A stretch of DNA of 64,000 bases. Origin: Cryptomeria japonica. Lineage: Eukaryota > Streptophyta > Pinopsida > Cupressales > Cupressaceae. Each line of letters opens with the position of its first letter. Positions within the stretch are counted from its first letter, which is position 1. The position numbers and the translations under genes are program-made. The DNA lies in NCBI RefSeq assembly GCF_030272615.1, contig NC_081414.1, positions 238,177,233 through 238,241,232 on the forward strand, in the 5' to 3' direction. Shown here one piece after another: positions 34,746 through 45,289 of the stretch. A model generated the notes under the pieces. That model saw nothing but the letters and a program-made list of their open reading frames with translations, did not search any database and was not told the DNA's origin.

Positions 34746-35189
34746 TAAGGATCATGCACTAAATTGAGATTCTATATAAGTCATTTGTATTTATTTTCTT
34801 TATAGAAGCATTATAGTTCCACTTTATAGAATATAGATTATAATCATAATTATTTCTCCTTCATTAGAAGCTACCCAATTCACCTCCGAAAGGGTGATTA
34901 TCTTTGTAGAAGAGAGATAGTAACTCTCCCAAGACACTTTCCATATTGTGCCCCTATTAGCATTTGGAGTCAGATAATACAACGTCGAGAATCCATTGCA
35001 TGAGACTTAGCGGCCATATTTTGATTAGCTATTGGGTGTGTACCTAAGCTTGCAAGCAAAGGTTTTCTCTCCTCAGCCAACTTCCTTAGGGTTTATCATG
35101 CTTGAAGTCACTTATCACATCATGTGTTTTCTATGTATTCATCCCTAAATTAAAAAATGAGACATCTAAAACTAGAAAACATAAGCAAA
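34746..35189. other. Non-coding junction between LINE and gypsy remnants
   Basis: The LINE frame stops being readable at about 34745. The sequence to 35189 shows no LTR similar to the one at 40543, so the gypsy element appears to lack its 5' LTR here. Nothing else is recognised. Confidence 0.45.
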
Positions 35190-35239
35190 ATATCAAAATT
35201 CACTAATCAAAATTCGGCAAAACAAAATATATTTTTCAT

Positions 35240-35480
35240 TATCCTGTTCTCTACCATATGAGTCAAGTGATCTGTCGTACGAGGAATCTGTTTTGTCGTA
35301 TGGTTCATAAATTTTTGTCGTATGAGTATCTTCTCTTTGAAAGGAAATTTTTGATTTGTTGTCTAGTCTTGTATCTTTTGTCGTATGGTTCATGAATTAT
35401 TGTCGCACGAGTCTCTATTTTTATCAGTCTAGAGCTACTACTTTGCATGACTTTTTCAGGTCTGTCGTTTTGCTTGATCA
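35240..35480 (+). repeat. Repeated GTCGTAYGA motif in the gypsy leader
   Basis: The motif occurs at least five times in about 200 bp: 'ctgtcgtacgagg', 'ttgtcgtatggttcat' (twice), 'ttgtcgtatgagt' and 'ttgtcgcacgagt', plus 'ctgtcgtt' at about 35460. Spacing is irregular, 20-70 bp. The rest of the leader shows no open gag frame. The role is unknown; repeated binding or packaging sites are only speculation. Confidence 0.7.
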
Positions 35481-36203
35481 ATTTACAATAATCATAAACA
35501 TCTGTTATCACCTATCAAATCAAATTCTAGAAATATACACTTTAAGATTTTCAAGTACTCACCCTCAACAAGTTCAAAATCTAAACATCTCAAAGTGCAT
35601 TATCACCCTTTTGAGTAAATTGATCACTCAAACAGAGTTTCTTATCAAGATTAATCATCCTTTATCACAAAACTGAAACGTTTGGTCAGGATAATCTTGT
35701 CCCACATCATAGGATATATCATTCCTACTGGACTTGGTTTTATCAAATCATCATCATTGCACTCCTAAACCAAAGATCGAGAAACTTGTAAACTTTTAAA
35801 CACTTGAATCATCTTTACATGTCCTATCATTCTAGCATATCTACATTGACTGTTGATCACTTATCAAGACAACTTTTAGACAATCAAACCCCTAAAATGG
35901 AAGCAAAAACATTTGAAATAGCTGAAAACCATATCAACATGACATACCAAAGCAAAATACAAGTAACAAGTCAACATATCAGAGCAATCAAACAAGTTCA
36001 AAAACAAAATCCAACTATGTTAAAACTTCACAAAGATTCAAATACATCTCAAAATAAAGATGGTTTTTTATGCAACTCTTAAAAAGATCCCTAAAGGACT
36101 TGGCTAAAGAAGATCAAAATCGTGCACCTATGTCTAGCAATGGCTCATCCCCTATAAACAAATTGACTCTCCAAAGGCATCTATTCCTACACCTCCTGAA
36201 AGC

Positions 36204-36719
36204 TTGCAAGAATCTTCCATAGCATCATCACCAAAGAATATATCCAAAGATGAAGATCCTCAAGGGATATCCATAATTGCCATCAAACCTATTTTAGAGG
36301 ATCATATTCAAAGCCCATCTCCTTCATATCCAAGCATTAATTCATTGCAGCATCCCCATAACGCTCCCTTTCAAATTGAAGTCCTCATTCATAGAACACT
36401 TGTTAAATGTGTCATGATAGATGGGGGAGCTGGCTTGAACATTTTCTCTTTGAGTCTTGTCCATGCTCTAGGTTATTTAGAGGATATAGTTGATCCCCGG
36501 AAAAGGATAAAAATCAATGCATGTGGTGAAGAAGAACATTACTCTAAAGGAATTGTGGTATTACCCCTTAGAGTGGGATGTTTGCAAAAAGACACAACAA
36601 GCCAAGTTCTAGACGTGGACCTACCATACAACATACTCTTAGGGAGACCATCGATACAAGATATACAAGCTATTACATCAACATGCCATCGGTGCTTAAA
36701 ATTTCCTTACAATGGATAG
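36204..36719 (+). pseudogene. Gypsy aspartic protease region
   Basis: The frame has a Ser/Pro-rich start and then a retropepsin core: VKCVMIDGGAGLNIFSLSL carries the catalytic D-G-G where D-S/T-G is usual in retroviruses and D-G-G/S in Tat elements. LPYNILLGRPSIQDIQA follows, the usual flap/C-terminal signature (ILLGRPWL). Length and order fit the Gag-protease junction of Tat elements. The frame stays open for 171 residues, so this part is the best kept of the element. A stop follows at 36717. Confidence 0.8.
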
Positions 36720-37660
36720 GAAATCACAATATCAGTAGACTCAAATCCATTGTAGTGTAATAATCTAAAATCAGCTCAAGAGGTTAGTGTTTCACATAAT
36801 AGGGAGGCAATAACTTCATGCACACAATCCAAGGAACCATAATTTGCATCAATTCCATCAAACATGGAAAAAAAAATGCAGCTAAAAGATAAAGGGATTG
36901 GAGAATACTCACTCTCAGGGACAAACAAACAAGAGCAAGTTGAAATTGAAAGAGAAGAAGTAGATGTAGAATTCGATGAAGTCCAAACGTATGCAGAGCA
37001 AATGTTAGGAACTAGCCTACTTGAATCAGAATAACATTCAGTTGACATGGACTTAACCGAGGACGATGAGGAGTTTCTTATGCAAGGTCATTCTAATGAG
37101 ATTATCATTCTAGACATGGATATACATAATGAAATCTCTAATATCTCTATCATGACCCCAAATATCTTTGACATAATTCAACATGAGGACCCTTTATCCT
37201 TCATCCCTCCTGAGCCTATGGACTCAGAAAATGAAGGACATACCACCAATGATACCTTTCCTAATGACCATGCCATATCCTTATATCTTAATGAAATAAA
37301 ACCCGCAACAACTTTCACTAGGGACTTTGCTAACGTATCTTCCAATCAAGTGTGTGTTAAATCTCCTAGTTGCAAAAGTTAAAATCAAGAAAACAATATC
37401 AGGTATAATGCTGAAAACCATTTATTGGAAACATTAGACTGGGAAAGAGTAAAAATAAAGGATGAATCTAATGGTGAAAACCTCCTTGAGGCACTAGAGG
37501 ATGGGAGGTTTGACACCTTACTTGAATTTTATCAAGAAAGGTCATCTATTTTGATAGAACTAGTAGAGGCAGTTATCTTTGGCACAACTGATCTGCATCC
37601 AACAACATATTTATAAAAACTAGCAAGAAAAAAATATTGGGAACTCTTCAAAAGAAGGAA
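36720..37660 (+). pseudogene. Acidic spacer between protease and reverse transcriptase
   Basis: Broken frames (36776-37034, 37047-37382, 37425-37616) encode a Glu/Asp-rich stretch (MDLTEDDEEFLMQGH, DFANVSSNQV, NLLEALEDGRFDTLLEFYQE). A similar low-complexity linker precedes the reverse transcriptase in Tat elements. The frames are separated by single stops and stay in the same order on the same strand, so they were one frame. Confidence 0.6.
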
Positions 37661-38135
37661 AATTAATTTTACTTGGTCATATACAAACATTGCAGGGTTC
37701 AATCCATATCTTACAATACATCACCCAAATATCAGTCTAGGAGCAAGCATCAATAATGGTACACAAAACACATCAGGAGCAGGCATTCTATTCATCACAC
37801 CAAAAGGTCATACAATCCCAAAAGCATACAAATTAAGATTTCCATGCACCAACAAAACAACAGATTATGAAGCTTTGGTTACAAGTATCAAAATGGCTAA
37901 AGAATGGAATATTACACAACTTCAATTCTTTGGAGACTCCCAGCTCTTCATCAATCAAATTAATGATGATTATCAACCAAAGGATGAAAAATTAATGCTT
38001 TATAAAAAGATGGTTGATGATTTCAAAAAATGTTTCGTAGAACTAACTTTTCAGCAGATTCTAAGAAATGAAAACAAAGCAGTAGATGCCATCATTACAC
38101 TTGCTTCTCTCTTTCAAACACAAGAAAATGAATAG
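37661..38135 (+). pseudogene. Reverse-transcriptase stub joined to second RNase H
   Basis: TWSYTNIAGFNPYLTIHHPN matches the conserved start of Tat reverse transcriptase (W-S-Y-x-D-M-P-G-L-x-P). About ten residues later the sequence is already the second RNase H: SGAGILFITPKGHTIPKAY, DYEALVTSIKMAKEW, LQFFGDSQLFINQI and RNENKAVDAIITLAS. The whole polymerase and first RNase H are missing, at least 1.5 kb. In the RNase H the first Asp appears as Asn (INNGTQ). The E, D and final D positions are present. Confidence 0.8.
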
Positions 38136-38810
38136 CGTTATGAATTCCTGGTGGAAGAATTATTTTACCCTGCCTATAATTGTCCTAATTCCCAAACCAT
38201 CTTTCAAATTATTCAACATAATTCCTCCCGCTATGGCCAAACTTACACATACCTGAAAGATAATTCCTTACCTCCCGAATTATCAAAAAATCAAAAGAGA
38301 AACTTTATTCGCCAATCCTCCCGTTTTACTCTCGTTGCAGATACCTTGTTTAAACGAGGTCTAGACAGTACTTTTTAAAGATGTATTGAACAAGAAGAAT
38401 CTTAGAAGGCCTTACATGAAGTCCATAATGAAATTTGTGGCACTCATTCAAGTGGTCTTACCCTTTCAAAAAAACTCATATGCTTGGGCTATTATTGGCC
38501 GACTATGGAACTGATCCATGAACGAAGACAAAATGCCTTTGATTATCTAAAGGGATATCAACAAAGAATGTGTTAGAGCTATAATCACAGGGTCAAATCA
38601 CTAATCTTTCAAGTGGGAGAACTAATGCTAAAGAAAAATCCATGCAACCAAGCAGATAGAGAAAAGAAAGGAAAGTTTGAACCAAACTGGTTAGGTCCAT
38701 TTGTGGTCATAACAGTATTTGGGTTAGGAGCATATCAGCTATCAACACAGGATGAAGATCAACTCGAGGAACCTATCAATAGCATGCATCTGAAAAAAAA
38801 TTATTTTTGA
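38136..38810 (+). pseudogene. Integrase with deleted catalytic core
   Basis: The N-terminal part has the linker (LADTLFKRG type) and zinc-binding start ALHEVHNEICGTHSSGLTLS with the two His, then LICLGYYWPTME. The sequence then jumps directly to a C-terminal segment (YLKGYQQRM, RVKSLIFQVGELML, KGKFEPNWLGPFVV, GAYQLSTQDEDQLEEPINSM). The two Cys of the HHCC finger and the D,D-35-E core are gone, a deletion of roughly 0.5 kb at about 38516-38520. A few stops are present. Confidence 0.8.
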
Positions 38811-40530
38811 AAAAGAAGAAAAATAAAAAACAGTGAAAAAATAATATAAAATAAAATAAAATCAAATATTAGAAAAAGTGCAATAAAAACAGACGATGAA
38901 AACCTAGCAAATAGACGCTATCTATCCACAAGGTCTTCCATCTATTAGTGCATGCATCTTCCCACTTGCATTCATTCATTTTCCATCAGCATTGATCATC
39001 ATAAAGCCTTTGTACATACGCAAACATCGTAGTTGCCCTCTCACCATGGTTTGGATCATTGGGTATATCATAACGAATTTGTTTCTAGGCTTGGGACAAA
39101 ATCCTACACCTAGCTGGGGGCAAACTCTTGATCATTTTGAGCTAAATCAAACAAGTAGAATAAACAGTTAGATAACACTTATCAAGCGAAAACTGAAACA
39201 CATCCAACGTTGAACATGAGATCAAATTATCAACCATCAAACTATGAATTATCAAGCTATCATGAAGCCAATCTAAGCACATCACACACTTTTCAGTGGA
39301 TAATATATTTTGGATAATGATTGTAACATGATTGTTCAACTTTTCTATATTATTTTTTTCTATCATGATTTTTGAGTGACTCCAGGATGTCATTGGCTAG
39401 AGGAACAAGGAAGGAAAATGATATTTTTCTTGTCTGCTATTTGAAAATTAATCATTAATATGTTCAAATTTATCTCGGGATATGATCATCGGATTATCAT
39501 TGAAGACGTTTCTGATTTGCATATCAAAATGATTAATACTACTCGTTTTATGCAAACAACACTCAGGTCATCTTGGTTCAATTATACCTCGATGCTTGTG
39601 CTAACTTGCTATATCAAAATCAAGGAAAACAGTGCTTAGATAATCATGGTTTAATTATACCATCAATGTTTACACTCATTTCCCATATTTTAAAAGCTCA
39701 ATGATGATAAAACAAAAAAGCAATAATCCAGTGACTGGTCCGATCGTATCTTTTCATTTTAGATTGCATTTCATTCTTGTATGGGATCCCATATGCTCCT
39801 TTTATCCAAGGTTAAATCTATCACACGAATCATCAAAGTACCATCATAAGTGTATACGCAATCAGAATAATGACTTATATATATTCAAATGTTGTCGACC
39901 CAGTGAAAATCTTATGCTATCTCTCTTAACAGAATCAACAATCAACATATCCAAAAATTTCTGCAACTTGACATCAACAAACTGTACGTTCTTTATATAA
40001 TCAACCTTATCAAATCAAATCAATCAATCAAACCTAATAGATTCTATCATGTCTTATACAATATGTATCCTTCCTAAAACTAGACGATCTGATTCTGATT
40101 CATGTCTTATATAGGATGTATCTTTTCTAAAACAAGACATTTTGATGATGTCTTATACAGGATGAATCCTTCCTGAAACCAAATGCTCTAATCATCTTTG
40201 TCTTATACAGGATGTATCCTTCCTAAAACCAGACTGGATTTCGATCTTATCAATATAATCAATCAATATTTATCAATCTTATCCATCTAAGAAATCAAGC
40301 TAATAGAAGAAATCACATTTTCATCAAACCACAGTTGTAGAAATCAAATCATTTCTATCGGGATATCAATTTTGCAAAAATTCCAAAGATCAATTATCTC
40401 AATTGATCTCTCGAGGGGGCATCATCATACCAGAATTTAGCAATTAAGAGCCATGGCATCCTATCAAACCAATATCATCATCAAAATGAGATTATTCTTT
40501 GAATCAACGCGTCATCACACCTTGCTCCAA
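38811..40530 (+). other. Gypsy 3' non-coding region
   Basis: This lies between the integrase end and the polypurine tract. Tat elements commonly have a long non-coding region here. It includes four spaced repeats at 40046-40235. 'taatcatggttt' at about 39645 and other words recur loosely, but no gene is seen. Confidence 0.6.
40046..40235 (+). repeat. Four spaced copies of a 33-34-bp motif
   Basis: The core TGTCTTATACAGGATGTATC followed by CTTCCTAAAACCAGA occurs at about 40050, 40105, 40155 and 40200, separated by 15-25 bp of unrelated sequence. 'aggatgtatcct' is nearly self-complementary, so each copy could form a small stem. Confidence 0.75.
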
Positions 40531-40832
40531 AGAGGGGAAAAATGTATACACCTAAAAATGCCCTGAAGATAATTAATTGAATAAGCAATTATTTAATTAA
40601 TCTCCCTCCCCAATTTAATTGAATTCATCAACAATTTGATTAAAATCCTCCCCTTTCATCTACTTATTAATAAATCTAAGGATTTATTTAATAGGCTCAT
40701 TTCAATAATCCCCTTTGATTAATTAATTCAAATTAATTAATTCTTCTCCTAACCTAACCATTCCTAAACCTAACCCATTCCATTTACCACATGTCCCCTT
40801 TCCTTGAACACTTTACCCTCTCATGAGAAAAG

Positions 40833-41038
40833 CTTTGTGACAGTTGTTACTAAGTGTTCCCTTTCATCTAACCTCTTCTATAATCTTTGTGACACTTGTC
40901 ACTAAGTGTTCCCTTTCATCTAACCTCTTCTAGAATCTTTGTGACACTTGTCACTAAGTGTTTCCTTTTATCTAACCTCTTCTAGAATCTTTGTGACACT
41001 TGTCACTAGGTGTTCCCTTTTATCCAATTCTTCTAGAA
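40833..41038. repeat. 52-bp tandem repeat, four units, in the LTR
   Basis: Units start CTTTGTGACA at 40833, 40885, 40937 and 40989. Units 2 and 3 are almost identical; unit 4 is diverged in its second half, and a fifth remnant ('ctcttgacagttgtcaac') follows. Each unit contains the palindrome-like GTGACAcTTGTCAC, a possible repeated protein-binding site in the U3 part of the LTR. Confidence 0.92.
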
Positions 41039-41182
41039 GCCTCTTGACAGTTGTCAACATAGAGATGACAAATGTTCCCTTTAATACAGTCTATTTGCCA
41101 ACCTCCTCCAATTTCATCATTGATATCTTCAGACTTAATCTTGAGCATTGATTCCTGCCACCTCACCCCTAGCCTTGGAAAT

Positions 41183-41194
41183 CCTATAAATAGA
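41183..41194 (+). promoter_or_regulatory. TATA box of gypsy LTR
   Basis: CCTATAAATAGA lies 640 bp into the LTR, downstream of the 52-bp repeats, with the usual CA/TC-rich sequence about 30 bp later. Confidence 0.6.
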
Positions 41195-41581
41195 CCCCAT
41201 TTTGGAGCAATAATGATCCCATCTCATTTGCATTCAAGCATTGTTATTATAGGCATCTAGCTTCTAGTTTATCATTTTAGCAATGTTATCATGTTCAATT
41301 TTAGCTTAAATCTTAGCTTATTTCATAGCAATATCATAGAATCATATAGCTTAAATCATATATCTCATCTAGCTTATGCATCTTCATCATTTAAATCCTC
41401 CATCTAAGTGTAGTCAAGTCACTGGAATTTGCATAACCAGATCTAAGAGCAAAATTCATACTCCCATTTACTAGGAGGTAATAGATCAATTAGCTATGGT
41501 TTTATCTTTCATTGATTAATTTTCTAACCATTGCTTGTAATGATTTATTGAGTGTTTTGTGTTGTAACTGTAGGTATAACA

Positions 41582-42179
41582 GGTACACACTTCACAGATA
41601 CATGACACTAAACATCTAGAGAGAATGTCATGGTAGCCCCAATAATATAGATTGTCTCCTACAAGGGTGAATCAGACACAACAATGAATAAGTTTAGACA
41701 AAGATTGAAAGAGCTAAAACTTCATTGAAATGGGATACAACATTAAAGTGTCTAAGATATATGGTTATAATTCTCATTATCTCATTATATTTGGGTCTTG
41801 AGCTATAGTATCAATTTTGAGGATAATATATTTTGAAGAGTACAAAAAATGATTATTAGCTTTGAGCATATTTCCTTAATGAGGAACTTGCTATGATTAA
41901 TTAAAGTGGGATAGGCCTAAACCTTTTACATATCTATTAAAGATAAATTACTTGGGATGCATGAGAAGTGCACACGTAGTCAAAAAACTATATCTAACCA
42001 TTAAAACAAGCTAAAACTGAATAGAGGAACAAGATAGAACCACTAAATAGCAAAACAAAAAATAAGAAAAAAATTCAATCACCTACCAAAAACATGATGG
42101 AATGGTCTACCAAGTTGGCACACATTATCATCCTGCTAATCATGACTTTAAGCTTTAATTTTTTTAAAACTTTTTGTTA
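41582..42179. other. Non-coding, nothing recognised
   Basis: Sequence between the gypsy LTR and the next LINE remnant. No open frame, repeat or boundary could be supported. Confidence 0.4.
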
Positions 42180-44430
42180 GAATCTTTCCAAGAGGTTAGA
42201 TTGCCCAAATTTGGAGTAGCCTTGACAAAAGAGGTGAGGGGGTCTGATGCCACATAAGGAGAATCGAGGTGTATTTTCTCTTCGCCTTCCTTTTCTCTAT
42301 CACTTCCTAGATTTCATGTAGAGAGACCCAATTATTCATCACCATTTCTTATCTTAAAGCAATGATTTTCTCTACCTTTCTTTTCAAAGCCTCATTAGTT
42401 TCCTTAAACTCAACCACTTCTCTCCTCTCATCCCCTTGAGAAATTTTGCAAATTTTATGATCCTCAAGCTTCTTCTCTATAGTCTCTCATTTTTCTAATT
42501 TCCCGACCATGTCATTGGCAACATTCCATGTTATTCAATGACTTGTTTTTTTATTACTTAGCAGGAAAGGGACCTTGGACCCTTACAAACAACAAAACTA
42601 AAGAGCAACAACACATCCATTGGCATCAAACAACCAAACACATATAAAGAATGAAAATAGCTCTTAAAAGTAATAAAAAACTAATATACCCACATAACTA
42701 AACATAATAACCCTATCTATATTCCTACTATCCATAATATAGCTACTAGCATAATAGTATCATAGTACTTAATGCAAATAGAAACACCCAATATAAGGCA
42801 TGCAAGATTGTTTAGATAAAATTCCATATTAAAACTAATACTATCAAGATTCAAAATTAACACAAACCAAAAAAACACCAACCTAGCTACATCCTAATCA
42901 TCCTTTTTGAGGTTCCAATCTTGTGCAAGATATTGCATCTATTCCTTCCAGGTCTTAGTGTATAATGTGTCCTATTTTTTCTCCTCCTCTTTCCCTTTGA
43001 CATCCTTCTTTGTCTTTTTATTCTTTTTCTTCATTCCACTCTATCCTGAGACAAACCCAATGGCCACTTTTCATATTATTCCATCAATAAAAGAACATAG
43101 GGAATTCGAGGCCTCCCCCATTAGCTAATATTGTTGCATGTATTCCTCCACCTTCCCTTCAAGGTTCATGACACTAACCTATAGGTCAATTATCTGGTTT
43201 TGTTGTTTTTGGCACTAAAATTCTCTTTCTTAGCAGGAGAGTCCTAGGAATAAGGCACCAAATCCACATCCTCAAAATAATTTTGAGGTGGGTAGTTCTA
43301 CTCTGAATCAACCTTGTCCTCTGGGAATTTCGCAAACCCTTCGTATCATCCTTACTATCCTCCCTTTGTTCCTCCCCTTCCACCTAAAATTCCTCATCCT
43401 CTGCCTCCTCACTAGAGGAGCCACCACCATCATCAAGGGTGAGAACCTCCTCTAGATCAGGGGAAACATCTTTGGCTTTAATTTTTTTATTTTTTTTGTC
43501 TTTGGCAAGGAGACAAGCCAACCTTCTTTCACCAAACTTCCCTCCTCCTTCTCCTTTTTATGTAGGTTATTTCCATCCGCTTTAGAGTCATGCAAATGAA
43601 GGTCAATTGTAATGTGCTTCTTGCTAGAATCCTATTTAGTCCTTCTAGCCTTAGCCAAGCTATTTTTAGGGGTTCAAGCTTTTCTTTTTTTAGAGTTCAT
43701 CTTGAGTAGGGAAATTTCTAGGGCTTTTGATTCCAATTCAATAGAGGGATTTTTACCTTTATATTTGGCAACATGGGTATTCTCATTCGAAGGCAGAGGG
43801 TTACTTTCAATGAGATCAATTCTCACAAATGAGCATTGGGCCTCATTTTTGTTCTTAGAAATCCTTAGGAGGGTTAACAAATGGCTATAGTGAGGGCTAT
43901 GATCAAATGCATACTTATATACATAAATAAGCCCTTGATGAAGCAGTGGGGCCTCCCCCTTCGAGATGCTAACATACAATGAAGAGAAACTTGATATTAT
44001 GGAAAGTTAATTTTCTCACCATGACATAAGTGATCTAGGAGAGGGAAATAGTAGTTATACACAACCAAGTATCAGTCCTCTAAAGTAAAATATTTCATAA
44101 AAAAAATAACTATCATTTGCATAAGGTTTAGGAAGGACTGAGCGATCATACTCGATCTGCTCCACAATCGAGTCTCATCCTTCTTGAAAAAATTCTTCAA
44201 GTAGTTTTTGTAGTTGTCTGATCTTCTTTTATCAACTTTCTTTCTCTCATTCTTTAAACCAATCACCTCCACAATTATCTCCGACAAGACAACAAAGGAT
44301 ATTCCACCAATTGAAACTTCACCATTCTGCTAGGAGTTGCAGAATATCAAGGAGAGTGCTTTGTTATAGCATTTAATGGAAAGGAAAACAAGTGTCATCG
44401 CCGCTCTAGAACAAAGGTCCCACATCTCTT
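42180..44430 (-). pseudogene. LINE-linked ORF3-like frame, second subfamily
   Basis: From about 44430 the minus strand reads EEMWDLCSRAAMTLVFLSIK, then GEVSIGGISFVVLSEIIVEV, KNYLKNFFKKDETRLWS, FFMKYFTLEDWYLVVYNYYF, PLLDHLCHGEKINFP and LHQGLIYVYKYAF. A variable Lys/Glu-rich region follows, and near 42530-42300 a helical stretch (FKETNEALKRKVEKIIALR). The layout (MKYFTLE...YNYYFPLLDHLCHG...LHQGLI) parallels MRYITLD...LNHFRHG...LHEGLI of the 28-kb ORF3, so they look homologous but diverged. Stops and frameshifts are frequent. A stretch at 42546-42890 looks foreign or unreadable. Confidence 0.55.
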
Positions 44431-44899
44431 CATTTTTTCGGAGCTCTTTGTAGCTTCTTGGCTCCTATCTCTTCAACAAACCCCCCATATTGATTAACAT
44501 AAACACAATTGCTTTGTAGAAGATTTGAAAGAGACACTGAGAGAGCCCACAACTCGTAACTCTGACCCAACCAAATTATGAATAGTTACCAAATAGGCAA
44601 TTTTAAAAATGATCTTCACCACGACCCACACAAATGAATATACATCTCACATCATGAAAAACCTACCAATATGCAAGATAAAATTGTTGCCTTTACATCT
44701 AATTATTTTCTTATCATTAGTAATTAAGGCCAAGTGGTAAAAAGTTAGCTACATACCACTGACATCATTAATGAATGTAGATTCTTTCGCTCCACCATAA
44801 GTCCAAGTAGGACTCCAGAATAACCCCCACAACATTAACCAAGTCAACATTTAGTTCATCTTAGTGATTTGAATTAAAAAAAAATTGGTACCCATTCTC

Positions 44900-45130
44900 A
44901 TGACAAAAATAAAAACAAAAACAACTATGTCATTTCTCATTAATATTAGCATAGGAGACTGAGTTTGTTAGAAAAGACTTAGTCCTTTCCTTCACCAATT
45001 TTTTTTTCAGCCCAATAGGGCTTTGTAGATAATTGTATAAGAACCATTCATTATTGTTTAATCCATGATTAGTAGCTCTGGATAAATTGGGGTTACTCTT
45101 AGAGAAACCATCAAAATTTCCCTTGATCTA
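44900..45130 (-). pseudogene. LINE RNase H remnant
   Basis: The minus strand near 45128-45075 reads IKGNFDGFSKSNPNLSRA, which corresponds to the INFDGASKGNPG start of LINE RNase H domains. The rest of the domain is not readable. It sits between zf-RVT (45290-45575) and the ORF3-like frame, so the order is the same as in the 28-kb element. Confidence 0.5.
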
Positions 45131-45289
45131 TTCATCATTTAGAGGGGTCTAATGCCAATATTTTCTTAATATCAACTTATTTGAGTTCAGGTTCAAGAGA
45201 TTAAAGGTTATGCCCCATTATTGTTTTATTCTTAAGTCCATCAGGCTCAGCCTAACCGTAGAAGGGTTGAAAAAAGTAGAATTTACATT

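Larger units (their letters stand above)
35190..41581 (+). mobile_element. Tat-like Ty3/gypsy element, internally deleted, with 3' LTR
   Basis: On the plus strand: leader/gag-linker region, aspartic protease (36204-36719), a long acidic spacer, the first residues of reverse transcriptase (37661-37737), a second RNase H (about 37738-38135), integrase zinc-binding and C-terminal parts (38136-38810), a long non-coding 3' region, a polypurine tract AGAGGGGAAAAA (40531-40542) and an LTR from 40543. The extra RNase H after the reverse transcriptase region points to the Tat lineage. The 5' LTR is not found in the window. Confidence 0.8.
40543..41581 (+). mobile_element. Gypsy 3' LTR
   Basis: It starts TGTATACACCTAAAA right after the polypurine tract and contains a 52-bp tandem array (40833-41038) and a TATA box (41183-41194). 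The end is put at GGTATAACA (41573-41581), which mirrors the start, but it could be some bases further (for example at GGTACACA). Since the 5' LTR is not seen, the TSD cannot be checked. Confidence 0.7.
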
